A stretch of DNA of 64,000 nt, from assembly GCA_022766785.1 (NCBI GenBank), contig JALEOL010000031.1, forward strand, positions 1-64,000, in the 5' to 3' direction. A program made the position numbers and the translations under genes. The DNA is from Oscillospiraceae bacterium (GTDB lineage Bacteria > Bacillota > Clostridia > Oscillospirales > Ruminococcaceae). This document shows positions 47,716-55,674 of the stretch, piece after piece. Numbering within the stretch: the first letter of the stretch is position 1; every line of letters begins with the position of its first letter. A model generated the notes under the pieces. That model made no database searches. It worked only from the letters and a program-made list of their open reading frames with translations, and was not told the origin of the DNA.

Positions 47716-47911
47716 ATAAACAAGATTATTCTGACAAATGCTGTCCCTTTGGGCGCATATTTGTTTTTCGATAAGCATACGACATCTGCGCTGGGTCTGG
47801 TCGGGGCATTCTGACTGGTTCAGTGAGCGCCGGGGTGCTTTTCTGCCTGCGTAATTTTCCCGGAAACGGGGTATCAGGCGGCGGAACTACTATTTTTTTA
47901 CAAGAGGATTG

Positions 47912-48583
47912 ATGCTATTGCTTTTCGGATATAAGATCGTCAAGATCGAGGTGTTCGGGGAGAACGGCGCTCTGCTGATCTCTGTGGACAAGAATTTCGT
48001 GTTCCCGAAAAATCTCGACTCAGACGAAGAAAGCATTCTTATAATTAAAGGCAAGGAGCTTCCGGAGCTTGACCGGGGCGTCCGGGTCACGGTGATCGCC
48101 TACTCAAAGTCCGGCGACCGGATAAAATATCCCGGAATGATATCGGTGGCGCACAGCCGGCAGATGAACGTCTCGCTGCTGAAGAACAGGGACGCCAGGG
48201 TGCTGGAGGAGCGCAGGAGATATTTCAAGATAAAGGTGCAGCTTGACGGCAGGGCGCTTTTCCTGGTAAGGAACGATGAAACGATACGGTTCGAGGAGCC
48301 TGCCGATATAGAAGTCCAGGACATCAACGTCGGCGGTATTTTTATGTCGAGCGGGTTCGAATTCATGAAGGACGACTGCGTTTGCGTCGATATAGAGCTT
48401 AACGACGGCTACCGGCTGAACACAATGGCAAAGGTGCTGAGGGTGCAGACCGGCGGCGACGGTCAGGTGCTGGGCTACGGCTGCGCGTTTGAGAGCCTTA
48501 CCGCCGCGCAGGAGGACGCTATCGGCAAATACATAAACCGCCAGCAGCTTCTGCTCCGCGCAAGGCAGAACGGCGAGGAATGA
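47912..48583 (+). CDS. PilZ-domain protein
   Basis: YcgR-like N-domain; EERRRYFKIKV and DINVGGIFM PilZ signature (RxxxK, DxNxxG variant). Confidence 0.85.
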   Translation: MLLLFGYKIVKIEVFGENGALLISVDKNFVFPKNLDSDEESILIIKGKELPELDRGVRVTVIAYSKSGDRIKYPGMISVAHSRQMNVSLLKNRDARVLEERRRYFKIKVQLDGRALFLVRNDETIRFEEPADIEVQDINVGGIFMSSGFEFMKDDCVCVDIELNDGYRLNTMAKVLRVQTGGDGQVLGYGCAFESLTAAQEDAIGKYINRQQLLLRARQNGEE

Positions 48584-48648
48584 TACTTACAGCCCCGGCG
48601 CGACCGGAGCAGCGATAAAAATCTACATATTTCAGGGGGATAAGTGGT

Positions 48649-50685
48649 ATGGGCAATTTCAGACTGAAAATAGTTCTGACGGTTATCATGCTGGTATTTT
48701 CGATACTCCCGGCGGTCATCGTCGGCGCTGTCGGAACGTTTTCCGTAATGGGCTATGAAAGCTCCGTAAAGCAGAACACTCTCAGGCAGGTGGCAGAAGC
48801 AAAGTCCGCCGGTATTGCAGAGCTGTTCTCTCATTACATCACGGGGGTCACTGCCTCGTCAAAGGTGGAAGCGGTGATCGACGGCGTGAACGGCGACGGA
48901 AGCGCGGACGAGCTTCTTTCCGCCATCAAGAGTGCGGACAGCGATATCATCGACGTTCTCATACTCAGCGGCGACGGCACTGTAGTGGCTTCCGTCAGCG
49001 GCAACTCCGGCGGTTTGTTCGAAAACCTGCCCGAGAACGGTGTGGCTGACCTCAAGAATGCGTCCTCTGTCCTTTCCTGGACGGGATATTCCGAGCAGCA
49101 GCTTGACGCTGTGTACTTCTCCTCCAAGATCGAGGACGACAGCAAGAACGTCATCGGCGCTTTTGTCGAGATAGTCTCCGTCGCTCCCGAGAGCGGTATG
49201 CAGAAGGCTATCGCAGGTCAGTTCGGCGACCTCTCTAACAGCAGGTTCATGCTGGTGGACGCTTCCGGCGCGGCTCTCAATTCTTCTTCCGGCAACGTCA
49301 GCAGGGACTTCTCCACCGGAAGCCTGTGGACAAACGGAATAAGCAAGCTGTTCGACCCCAACAGCAAGGAGCTTGACGCCCTGAGGAATTCCTCTGATAC
49401 GAAATCTGTTATCGGCGACGCCGGCGGCAGCGTTTACTGTGCCGGTCTTATCGACAAGACCATCAGCGACTGGAGATGGGTCGCAGCGGCGGACAGCAGC
49501 AGCTTCCATTCCTTCTCGCTCACCACTAATCTGCTGGGCTGGGTAGTTGTCGCGGCATGTGCTGTGGTGTTCTCCGTGGGTTCGCTCATGGTGATAGGAA
49601 AGTTCCTCGGAAACATGAGCGGAATGCTCAAGACCATGACCGAGATATCCGAGGCGGAGGGCGCTACCGATATCCGCTTCAAGGTAACAAACAGAAAGAG
49701 CGAGCTGGGCGAGATCCAGACTTCCTTCAACGATCTGCTGGACGAGGTGTTCCTCAGCGAGGAGCGTCACCGCACCATTGCGGAGCTGTCCGATAACATG
49801 CTGTTCGAGTGGGATTTCCACAAGGAAAGAATGTACTGCTCCCCCAACATGCTGGCGAAGTTCGATATCAACACTGACGATTCCACCCTGTCAAACGGCA
49901 GGTTCATAGACTCGCTGATGAACCAGGAGGACGCTGAAAAGTACAAGCGCGACATCAATCAGCTGCTCAAGAACAAGAACGGCTACAACAGCGAATATCA
50001 GCTCAAGACCAAGAGCGGAGCGCTTATCTGGGTATCCCTGCGCGCAGTATGCATTACCGACCGCCTGAGTGAGCCGCTGAGAGTTATCGGCGTCATGACG
50101 GATATCGACAACGAGAAGAAGCTGGAGCTGCAGCTGTCCGAGCGCGCAAGCTACGACTTCCTGTCACAGCTTTACAACAGAAACACGTTCATCAGAAATC
50201 TCACCTCCGAGATCGAGCGCCGCGGCACAAAGAGAGTGGCTGCGATGTTCCTCGACGTGGACGACTTCAAGTTCATCAACGACCGCTTCGGTCATACAAT
50301 CGGCGACGAGGTCATCAGGTTCGTTGCTGACACTATCCGCAAGAAGGTAGACGACAGGGGCGGCTTCGCGGGACGCTTCGGCGGCGACGAGTTCGTGCTC
50401 TGCTTCACCAACCAGGAGGATATCGATAACATCGAGAACATCTCCATGGATATCATCGACGAGCTGTACCAGGGCTATGATACTGCGGACGGCGGAATGC
50501 ACATCGACGTCAAGATAAGTATAGGCGTTGCGTACTGCCCGGATCATACCGAGGACGTCAACGAGCTGCTGTCCTTTGCTGACACGGCGATGTACTTCGT
50601 AAAGAAGAACGGCAAGACCAACTACCACATCTACATACCCGAAGACAGCGCTACTGATGAGTATAAGGATCCTGAGGGCTTCTGA
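48649..50685 (+). CDS. Membrane diguanylate cyclase (Cache-HAMP-PAS-GGDEF)
   Basis: TM-extracellular-TM, PAS-like region, RFGGDEFVLCF. Confidence 0.93.
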   Translation: MGNFRLKIVLTVIMLVFSILPAVIVGAVGTFSVMGYESSVKQNTLRQVAEAKSAGIAELFSHYITGVTASSKVEAVIDGVNGDGSADELLSAIKSADSDIIDVLILSGDGTVVASVSGNSGGLFENLPENGVADLKNASSVLSWTGYSEQQLDAVYFSSKIEDDSKNVIGAFVEIVSVAPESGMQKAIAGQFGDLSNSRFMLVDASGAALNSSSGNVSRDFSTGSLWTNGISKLFDPNSKELDALRNSSDTKSVIGDAGGSVYCAGLIDKTISDWRWVAAADSSSFHSFSLTTNLLGWVVVAACAVVFSVGSLMVIGKFLGNMSGMLKTMTEISEAEGATDIRFKVTNRKSELGEIQTSFNDLLDEVFLSEERHRTIAELSDNMLFEWDFHKERMYCSPNMLAKFDINTDDSTLSNGRFIDSLMNQEDAEKYKRDINQLLKNKNGYNSEYQLKTKSGALIWVSLRAVCITDRLSEPLRVIGVMTDIDNEKKLELQLSERASYDFLSQLYNRNTFIRNLTSEIERRGTKRVAAMFLDVDDFKFINDRFGHTIGDEVIRFVADTIRKKVDDRGGFAGRFGGDEFVLCFTNQEDIDNIENISMDIIDELYQGYDTADGGMHIDVKISIGVAYCPDHTEDVNELLSFADTAMYFVKKNGKTNYHIYIPEDSATDEYKDPEGF

Positions 50686-50778
50686 TAACAAATTCCAAAA
50701 CACCGAGGGCGGACATTTTATGTGCGCCCTTGTGATGTCTGAAAAAACGCAGCAGGCGCTGCAACGGAGGTTTTTTGA

Positions 50779-51561
50779 TTGGCTAAGATAATCGCACTTA
50801 CAAACCAGAAGGGCGGCGTCGGCAAGACCACCACCTGCTGCTCCATCTGCGGAGGTCTTGCTGCCGTTGGGAAAAAGGTGCTGGCGGTAGACCTTGATCC
50901 GCAGGGGAACCTCAGCTTCTCCCTGGGCGTGGAGGCTGAGGACTGCTACACGATATATGATGTATTCAAGGGGAACTGCGACATCACCGACGCGATACAG
51001 CACGGAGAGATCTGCGACGTTATCGCTTCCAACATTCTGCTGTCCGGCGTGGAGCTGGAGCTTACGGGAGTGGGACGCGAGTATATCCTGAGGGAGCAGA
51101 TCGAGACTATCCGTGACGAGTACGATTTTATCATACTTGACACGCCCCCGGCGCTGTCGGTGCTCACCATAAACGCATACACTGCGGCGGACGAACTGGT
51201 TATCCCCATGCTGTGCGAGATACTGAGTCTACAGGGTATTGCACAGCTGAAGCAGACCATATTCGCAGTGCAGCGGTACTACAACAAGGAACTGACCGTG
51301 GGGGGGATACTTCTCAACAAGTACAACCCCCGACTCACCCTGACAAAAGACGTGGAGGATCTTGCAAACGTCATCGCACAGCAGCTCAACACGAAGATAT
51401 ACAAGACCCGGATAAGCGCCAGCGTAAGCATTGCGGAGGCTCCGGCGCACGGCGAGAGCGTGATCACCTATTCCCCGAGATCAAAGGCGGCGGCGGAGTA
51501 TCTTGCATTTGTTGAGGAGCTTACCGGAACGAAATGCGTCAGGAACGCGGCGAAGAAATGA
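50779..51561 (+). CDS. ParA/Soj-family ATPase
   Basis: KIIALTNQKGGVGKTTTC, AVDLDPQGNLSFSLG, FIILDTPPALSVLTINA; TTG start. Confidence 0.93.
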   Translation: MAKIIALTNQKGGVGKTTTCCSICGGLAAVGKKVLAVDLDPQGNLSFSLGVEAEDCYTIYDVFKGNCDITDAIQHGEICDVIASNILLSGVELELTGVGREYILREQIETIRDEYDFIILDTPPALSVLTINAYTAADELVIPMLCEILSLQGIAQLKQTIFAVQRYYNKELTVGGILLNKYNPRLTLTKDVEDLANVIAQQLNTKIYKTRISASVSIAEAPAHGESVITYSPRSKAAAEYLAFVEELTGTKCVRNAAKK

Positions 51562-52217
51562 GAGAGCATAACAACATCATTACCGACCGCTACGAGAACG
51601 ACCATGACGGCGCTGTTCTCGTGGCGAAAGAGGACGAACCGGTGCGAAAGCCGGCGGAGCGTCCCTCCGGGAGAAAAAAGCCTTCCGGCTCCGTAAAGAA
51701 AGCTCCCCCGAAAAAGCAGGGAAAGCAAGCCGCCCAGACCGGAGAGCAAACCCCCAGCGTAAAGACACCCAGTGTGATGAAGCTTATCCAGGACAGCGAG
51801 GAACTTGAAAATCAGGTCATCGCCGCCGGGAAGAGCCGTATCCCAAGACAGCTGCGAGGAATAGAGCCGCTTTCCAGGGTCATTCGCCGGGAAGCCGCGG
51901 CGGAGAAGCAGCTGGAGGAAAAGCAGACAACGCCGCTGGTGACGAGGGACCTGACCGGGCTTATCGCCGAGAAAGAAGCGCCGGAGATACTGGCAAGGTT
52001 CAACGCCTGCGATTGTGAGGTGTGCAAGGGGGAGCTTGCCCGGCTTGCCGCGGAGGAGCTTCCGGCGAGATACATCAGGCTGCCAGAGGGAGAGGGTCTG
52101 GACTGGGACGGCTTTTCGGATGACGAGAAGCTGCTGGCAGGCTCGGTGAAAAGATCCGTCACCACCGTGATGATACGGCTGATGATGGCTAACAAAAAGC
52201 GTAATTTCCACAGCTGA
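51558..52217 (+). CDS. Basic N-terminal region plus ComFB-like domain protein
   Basis: Lys/Pro-rich N-region; FNACDCEVCKGELARLAAEELPARYIRL resembles the ComFB CxCxxC...ALALNxLPPxY motif; ATGA overlap with parA-like gene (alternative start 51534). Confidence 0.65.
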   Translation: MREHNNIITDRYENDHDGAVLVAKEDEPVRKPAERPSGRKKPSGSVKKAPPKKQGKQAAQTGEQTPSVKTPSVMKLIQDSEELENQVIAAGKSRIPRQLRGIEPLSRVIRREAAAEKQLEEKQTTPLVTRDLTGLIAEKEAPEILARFNACDCEVCKGELARLAAEELPARYIRLPEGEGLDWDGFSDDEKLLAGSVKRSVTTVMIRLMMANKKRNFHS

Positions 52218-52278
52218 CCGGGGTTTGTGCGACAAAGAGAAAAATATAGTGCATATGCCACAAAAATCATAATTGTTG

Positions 52279-52307
52279 TTGCAAAATCTTGGTGTTTGTG
52301 GTATAAT
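52279..52307 (+). promoter_or_regulatory. Promoter
   Basis: TTGCAA, 17-bp spacer, TATAAT. Confidence 0.6.
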
Positions 52308-52348
52308 AAAAATGGTAATATACCGATACAGCAGAGGAGGTGGCTCCG

Positions 52349-53044
52349 TTGAATTGTTCTTTATGGTTCGGGCGGTGCAGGGTCAATAACGCATCGGAGA
52401 TCGCAGAGCATTTCGACCTGGCGTCTGTCCGCGGCTATTTCCTGGGAGGAAGTCTCGCAGAATGGCTGAGAGAACACGGCGGAGAACATCAGGCTGCTGA
52501 ACTTGACGCCCTCGACCCGAAAGACCCGGCGCTCGACCGGAGGCTTGCGGAAATATTCGGGCAGGCTCCCAGTGCTGAGAAGAAGGTATTCACCGGAACT
52601 GCGGCGGCTGGCTGCTCCGGGGGGGCTGGATATGGTTCCGGCTCGTCTTTCCGGGGCTCGTATTTTCCGGGGAGCTTCTCTCTCACCTCATTTTCGGGGA
52701 ATTTCGGTTACGGTTCCGGTTCGTTCTTTTCGGGGAGCTACTTTGTGGGAAGTTTCGGCGGTTTCCGTATGTGGGAGTGGGAATGGGAATGGCGCTACAG
52801 CAGCTTCCTCGGTTCGTTCGGGGGAGGTTCCCGGAGGGCTGGCTCTTTCTTCGCCGGAATGTTCATCGGGGGTTCTTTTTACGGGAGCTTCCGCACGGGT
52901 TCGTTTTTGGGAGGTTCTTTCCCCTGCTCGGGAATGGGATACGGCAGCCGCTTCATAACCCCGGACGAGTACGACAGGATAATGTACGAGACCCTGCGCA
53001 GATGTCCGCTGGACTGCTTTGGCTACGGGATACACATAGTCTGA
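52349..53044 (+). CDS. N-terminal helical domain plus Gly-Ser-Phe/Tyr-rich repeat protein
   Basis: ASEIAEHFDLASVRGYFLGGSLAEWLREHG...; GSSFRGSYFPGSFSLTSFSGNFGYGSGSFFSGSYFVGSFGGF; TTG start with AGGAGG. Confidence 0.7.
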   Translation: MNCSLWFGRCRVNNASEIAEHFDLASVRGYFLGGSLAEWLREHGGEHQAAELDALDPKDPALDRRLAEIFGQAPSAEKKVFTGTAAAGCSGGAGYGSGSSFRGSYFPGSFSLTSFSGNFGYGSGSFFSGSYFVGSFGGFRMWEWEWEWRYSSFLGSFGGGSRRAGSFFAGMFIGGSFYGSFRTGSFLGGSFPCSGMGYGSRFITPDEYDRIMYETLRRCPLDCFGYGIHIV

Positions 53045-53056
53045 CGAGGTAACGAT

Positions 53057-53881
53057 TTGGACGCATTTCATATAATTTCTACGGCTCCGTTTTTCGCGAA
53101 AAATAACGGGGCTTTTGCTTTAGAGGATTTCGACCTGTACTGCGCCGTGATATCCGCGCTGGAGTGGCGCAGGGACGGCAGCAGGATATTTCTGTACTGC
53201 GACAGACCGGCGGCGGAGTACATCGGGAACGCCGGGCTTTCTTCGGTGTGGGACGAGGTAAGGGCGGCTGTCCCGGACGACCTCGGCGGCATCGACCCGG
53301 AGATGTTCTGGGCGGCAGGGAAGCTGCTGGCGCTGCGTCAGATGCCCGCTCCCTGCGTGATGATCGACACCGACCTTATCGTGTGGAGAAAGCCGGAGTT
53401 CGGCGAGGAGCTTATCGCGGCGCACCGGGAGGATCTGAACCCGGACATCTATCCGCCGCTGGAGTTCTTCTCTGCGCCGGGGCACAGCATTCCGGAGTTC
53501 AGCCGGGAGGTTTTGCCGCTGAATACGGCGTTCCTTTATATGCCGGACAACTCGCTGAAGGAGCTGTACACTTCCCAGGCGATAGCGTTCATGAGATCGG
53601 CGGAGAAGTGCGGCGATAAGCTTAAATACATGGTGTTTGCGGAGCAGCGCATGGCGGCGATGTGCGCGGACTTCACCGGCACGCCGGTGAAAACGCTGCT
53701 GGACAAGGATCATCTGTTCTTTCCGCAGGACAGCTTCACCCACCTCTGGGGGGCAAAGCAGAAGATGAGGGACGTGCCGGCGCTCCGGGAGGAGTTCATC
53801 GGCAGATGCGTGACGAGGCTGCAGCGCGATTACCCCGGCTGGGAGTGGACTGTCGGCAGGATAAAGGAGGCGGCGAGGTGA
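53057..53881 (+). CDS. Glycosyltransferase-like protein
   Basis: APCVMIDTDLIVWRKPEF (DxD-like), EFFSAPGH; TTG start. Confidence 0.6.
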   Translation: MDAFHIISTAPFFAKNNGAFALEDFDLYCAVISALEWRRDGSRIFLYCDRPAAEYIGNAGLSSVWDEVRAAVPDDLGGIDPEMFWAAGKLLALRQMPAPCVMIDTDLIVWRKPEFGEELIAAHREDLNPDIYPPLEFFSAPGHSIPEFSREVLPLNTAFLYMPDNSLKELYTSQAIAFMRSAEKCGDKLKYMVFAEQRMAAMCADFTGTPVKTLLDKDHLFFPQDSFTHLWGAKQKMRDVPALREEFIGRCVTRLQRDYPGWEWTVGRIKEAAR

Positions 53882-55029
53882 TCTATCTTGACAATGCGGC
53901 GAGCGCCCCGGTGCTGGAATGCGCCCGGGCGGCAGCAGAGCCTTTTTTGTGGGAATGCTGCGGCAACCCCTCGTCAGTACATACCGAGGGCAGGCGCGCG
54001 GCACTGGCGTTGATCGAAGCACGGGAGAAGTGCGCCCGGGCAATAGGAGCTTCACCGGAGGAGATCGTGTTCACCTCCGGCGGAACGGAGTCGGACAACA
54101 TGGCGGTGAGGTCTGCGGCGCTGCTGGGCCTGCGCTCCGGGAAAAAGCGCATAGTCACCACGGAGATCGAGCACCCGGCGGTGCTGGAGTGCTGTAAATT
54201 CCTGGAGGACTGGGGCTTTGAGGTGAAGTACCTCGGGGTGAACGGCAGCGGCTATGTCTCCCCGGAGCAGGCGGCGGAGCTTATTACCCCGGACACCGCT
54301 CTGGTGAGCGTAATGACGGCGAACAACGAGGTCGGTACTGTTCAGCCGGTGAGGGAGATAGCTTCGCTGTGCCGGGAGCGTGGCGTGCTGTTCCACACGG
54401 ACGCGGTTCAGGCTGCCGGAATGCTGCCCCTTGACGTCGGGGAGCTTGGCTGCGACATGCTGTCGGTTTCGGCGCACAAGCTTGGGGGTATCCGTGGCGC
54501 TGGTCTGCTGTACTGCCGCAGGGGAACGCCGCTCCTGCCGCTTATCTACGGCGGCGGTCAGGAGAACGGGCTTCGCTCCGGGACGGAGAACACCGCTGCT
54601 ATAGCCGCAATGGGAGCTGCAATGGAGCACGCCTGCGCGGATATTCCCGTAAAATCGGCGAGAATGGCGGCGGTACGCGACCGGCTGATCTCACTGCTGC
54701 TGGAGATACCCCACAGCAGGCTTAACGGCGGAATGTCCCCCCGGCTTTGCGGCAACGTGAACGTTTCGTTCGCCGGGGTGGAGGGGGAGAGCCTGGTGCT
54801 GGGGCTTGACCTTCGGGGAGTGTGCGCGTCCTCCGGCTCGGCGTGCGCCAGCGGAGATGAGCGTCCGTCCCATGTGCTTTCGGCGATGAATACCCCCCGG
54901 GAGCTGCTGAAAGGCTCGCTAAGGCTCACATTGTCGGAATTCACCACCATTTCCGATGTTGAGCAGGCTGCTGTGGCAGTCCGCGATACGGTGGAGACAC
55001 TTCGGGAGCTTCGGGTGTGGACAGGATAA
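53878..55029 (+). CDS. Cysteine desulfurase (NifS/IscS-like)
   Basis: IYLDNAASAPV, FTSGGTESDNMAV, SVSAHKLGGIRGAG, CASSGSACASGDERPSHVL; GTG start overlapping the previous stop. Confidence 0.92.
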   Translation: MIYLDNAASAPVLECARAAAEPFLWECCGNPSSVHTEGRRAALALIEAREKCARAIGASPEEIVFTSGGTESDNMAVRSAALLGLRSGKKRIVTTEIEHPAVLECCKFLEDWGFEVKYLGVNGSGYVSPEQAAELITPDTALVSVMTANNEVGTVQPVREIASLCRERGVLFHTDAVQAAGMLPLDVGELGCDMLSVSAHKLGGIRGAGLLYCRRGTPLLPLIYGGGQENGLRSGTENTAAIAAMGAAMEHACADIPVKSARMAAVRDRLISLLLEIPHSRLNGGMSPRLCGNVNVSFAGVEGESLVLGLDLRGVCASSGSACASGDERPSHVLSAMNTPRELLKGSLRLTLSEFTTISDVEQAAVAVRDTVETLRELRVWTG

Positions 55030-55255
55030 CGTTACCTCTGACCCTGATTGCCGTATTATGGCTGAAGATACAAATACCAAACAGTAAAACTAAATTCCCC
55101 GACCAGCGAAAATGCAGTCGGGGAAAGCTGTTATTTATGCAATACAAAATAGATTTAGTGGAAAGCCACTTTACCGCTGTAATGGCGCACGAGATTTTTT
55201 GGTTTTTTGCGGTCGGCTTTTATATAACAAGACAAATTTGTTATACATAGAAAAA

Positions 55256-55281
55256 ACAGCCGTCCCACTCCGGGACGGCTG
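55256..55281 (-). terminator. Terminator of the tRNA transcript
   Basis: CAGCCGTCCC-actc-CGGGACGGCTG flanked by A/T tract (T6 on minus strand). Confidence 0.7.
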
Positions 55282-55294
55282 AGAAAAATCGGAT

Positions 55295-55324
55295 GTTTTG
55301 CCGCGCTTGTTCGCGCGGCAAAAC
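55295..55324. other. 12-bp-stem hairpin immediately 3' of the tRNA
   Basis: GTTTTGCCGCGC-ttgttc-GCGCGGCAAAAC. Confidence 0.6.
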
Positions 55325-55326
55325 GC

Positions 55327-55402
55327 TGGTTGGGGTGGAAGGATTTGAACCCTCGAAATGGCGGAGTCAGAGTCCGATGCCTTACCACTTGGCGACACCC
55401 CA
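55327..55402 (-). tRNA. tRNA-Gln (anticodon CTG), CCA encoded
   Basis: TGGGGTGTCGCCAAGTGGTAAGGCATCGGACTCTGACTCCGCCATTTCGAGGGTTCGAATCCTTCCACCCCAACCA; strong match to the tRNA-Gln pattern. Confidence 0.93.
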
Positions 55403-55525
55403 GTGACTTAACGTATAATATTATAGCACGCAGATTTGATTTTGTCAATAGGTTTTTCGAAAATTTCTCAAATTTTTTCTGATTTTTTTCCCGGCGTGAA
55501 CCATAGGAGCGGCGTTCAACGATAA

Positions 55526-55586
55526 TATTATACTAATAACCGTTTAAACAAAGATTTCCTGAGTTTAAATGGTTATTAGTATTATA
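55526..55586. repeat. Palindromic element
   Basis: ATACTAATAACCGTTTAAAC-aaagatttcctga-GTTTAAATGGTTATTAGTAT. Confidence 0.65.
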
Positions 55587-55633
55587 CCCGGAGAACAAGG
55601 AACTATGCATTACGCTTCAATAATACCGAAAAA

Positions 55634-55662
55634 ATACCCCCCGGTCTCCCGAGGGGCATTTG
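55634..55662 (-). terminator. Terminator of the solute-binding protein gene
   Basis: minus strand GCCCCTCGGGAGACCGGGGGG TATTTTTT. Confidence 0.6.
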
Positions 55663-55674
55663 TTTATCTGATAA

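Noticed and set aside
52600-52960. Possible CRISPR or DNA tandem array in the GSF-rich region
   Set aside because: Repeats are at the protein level with drifting codons; no regular DNA repeat/spacer structure.
55155-55448. Small ORFs (75-97 aa)
   Set aside because: They overlap tRNA-Gln.
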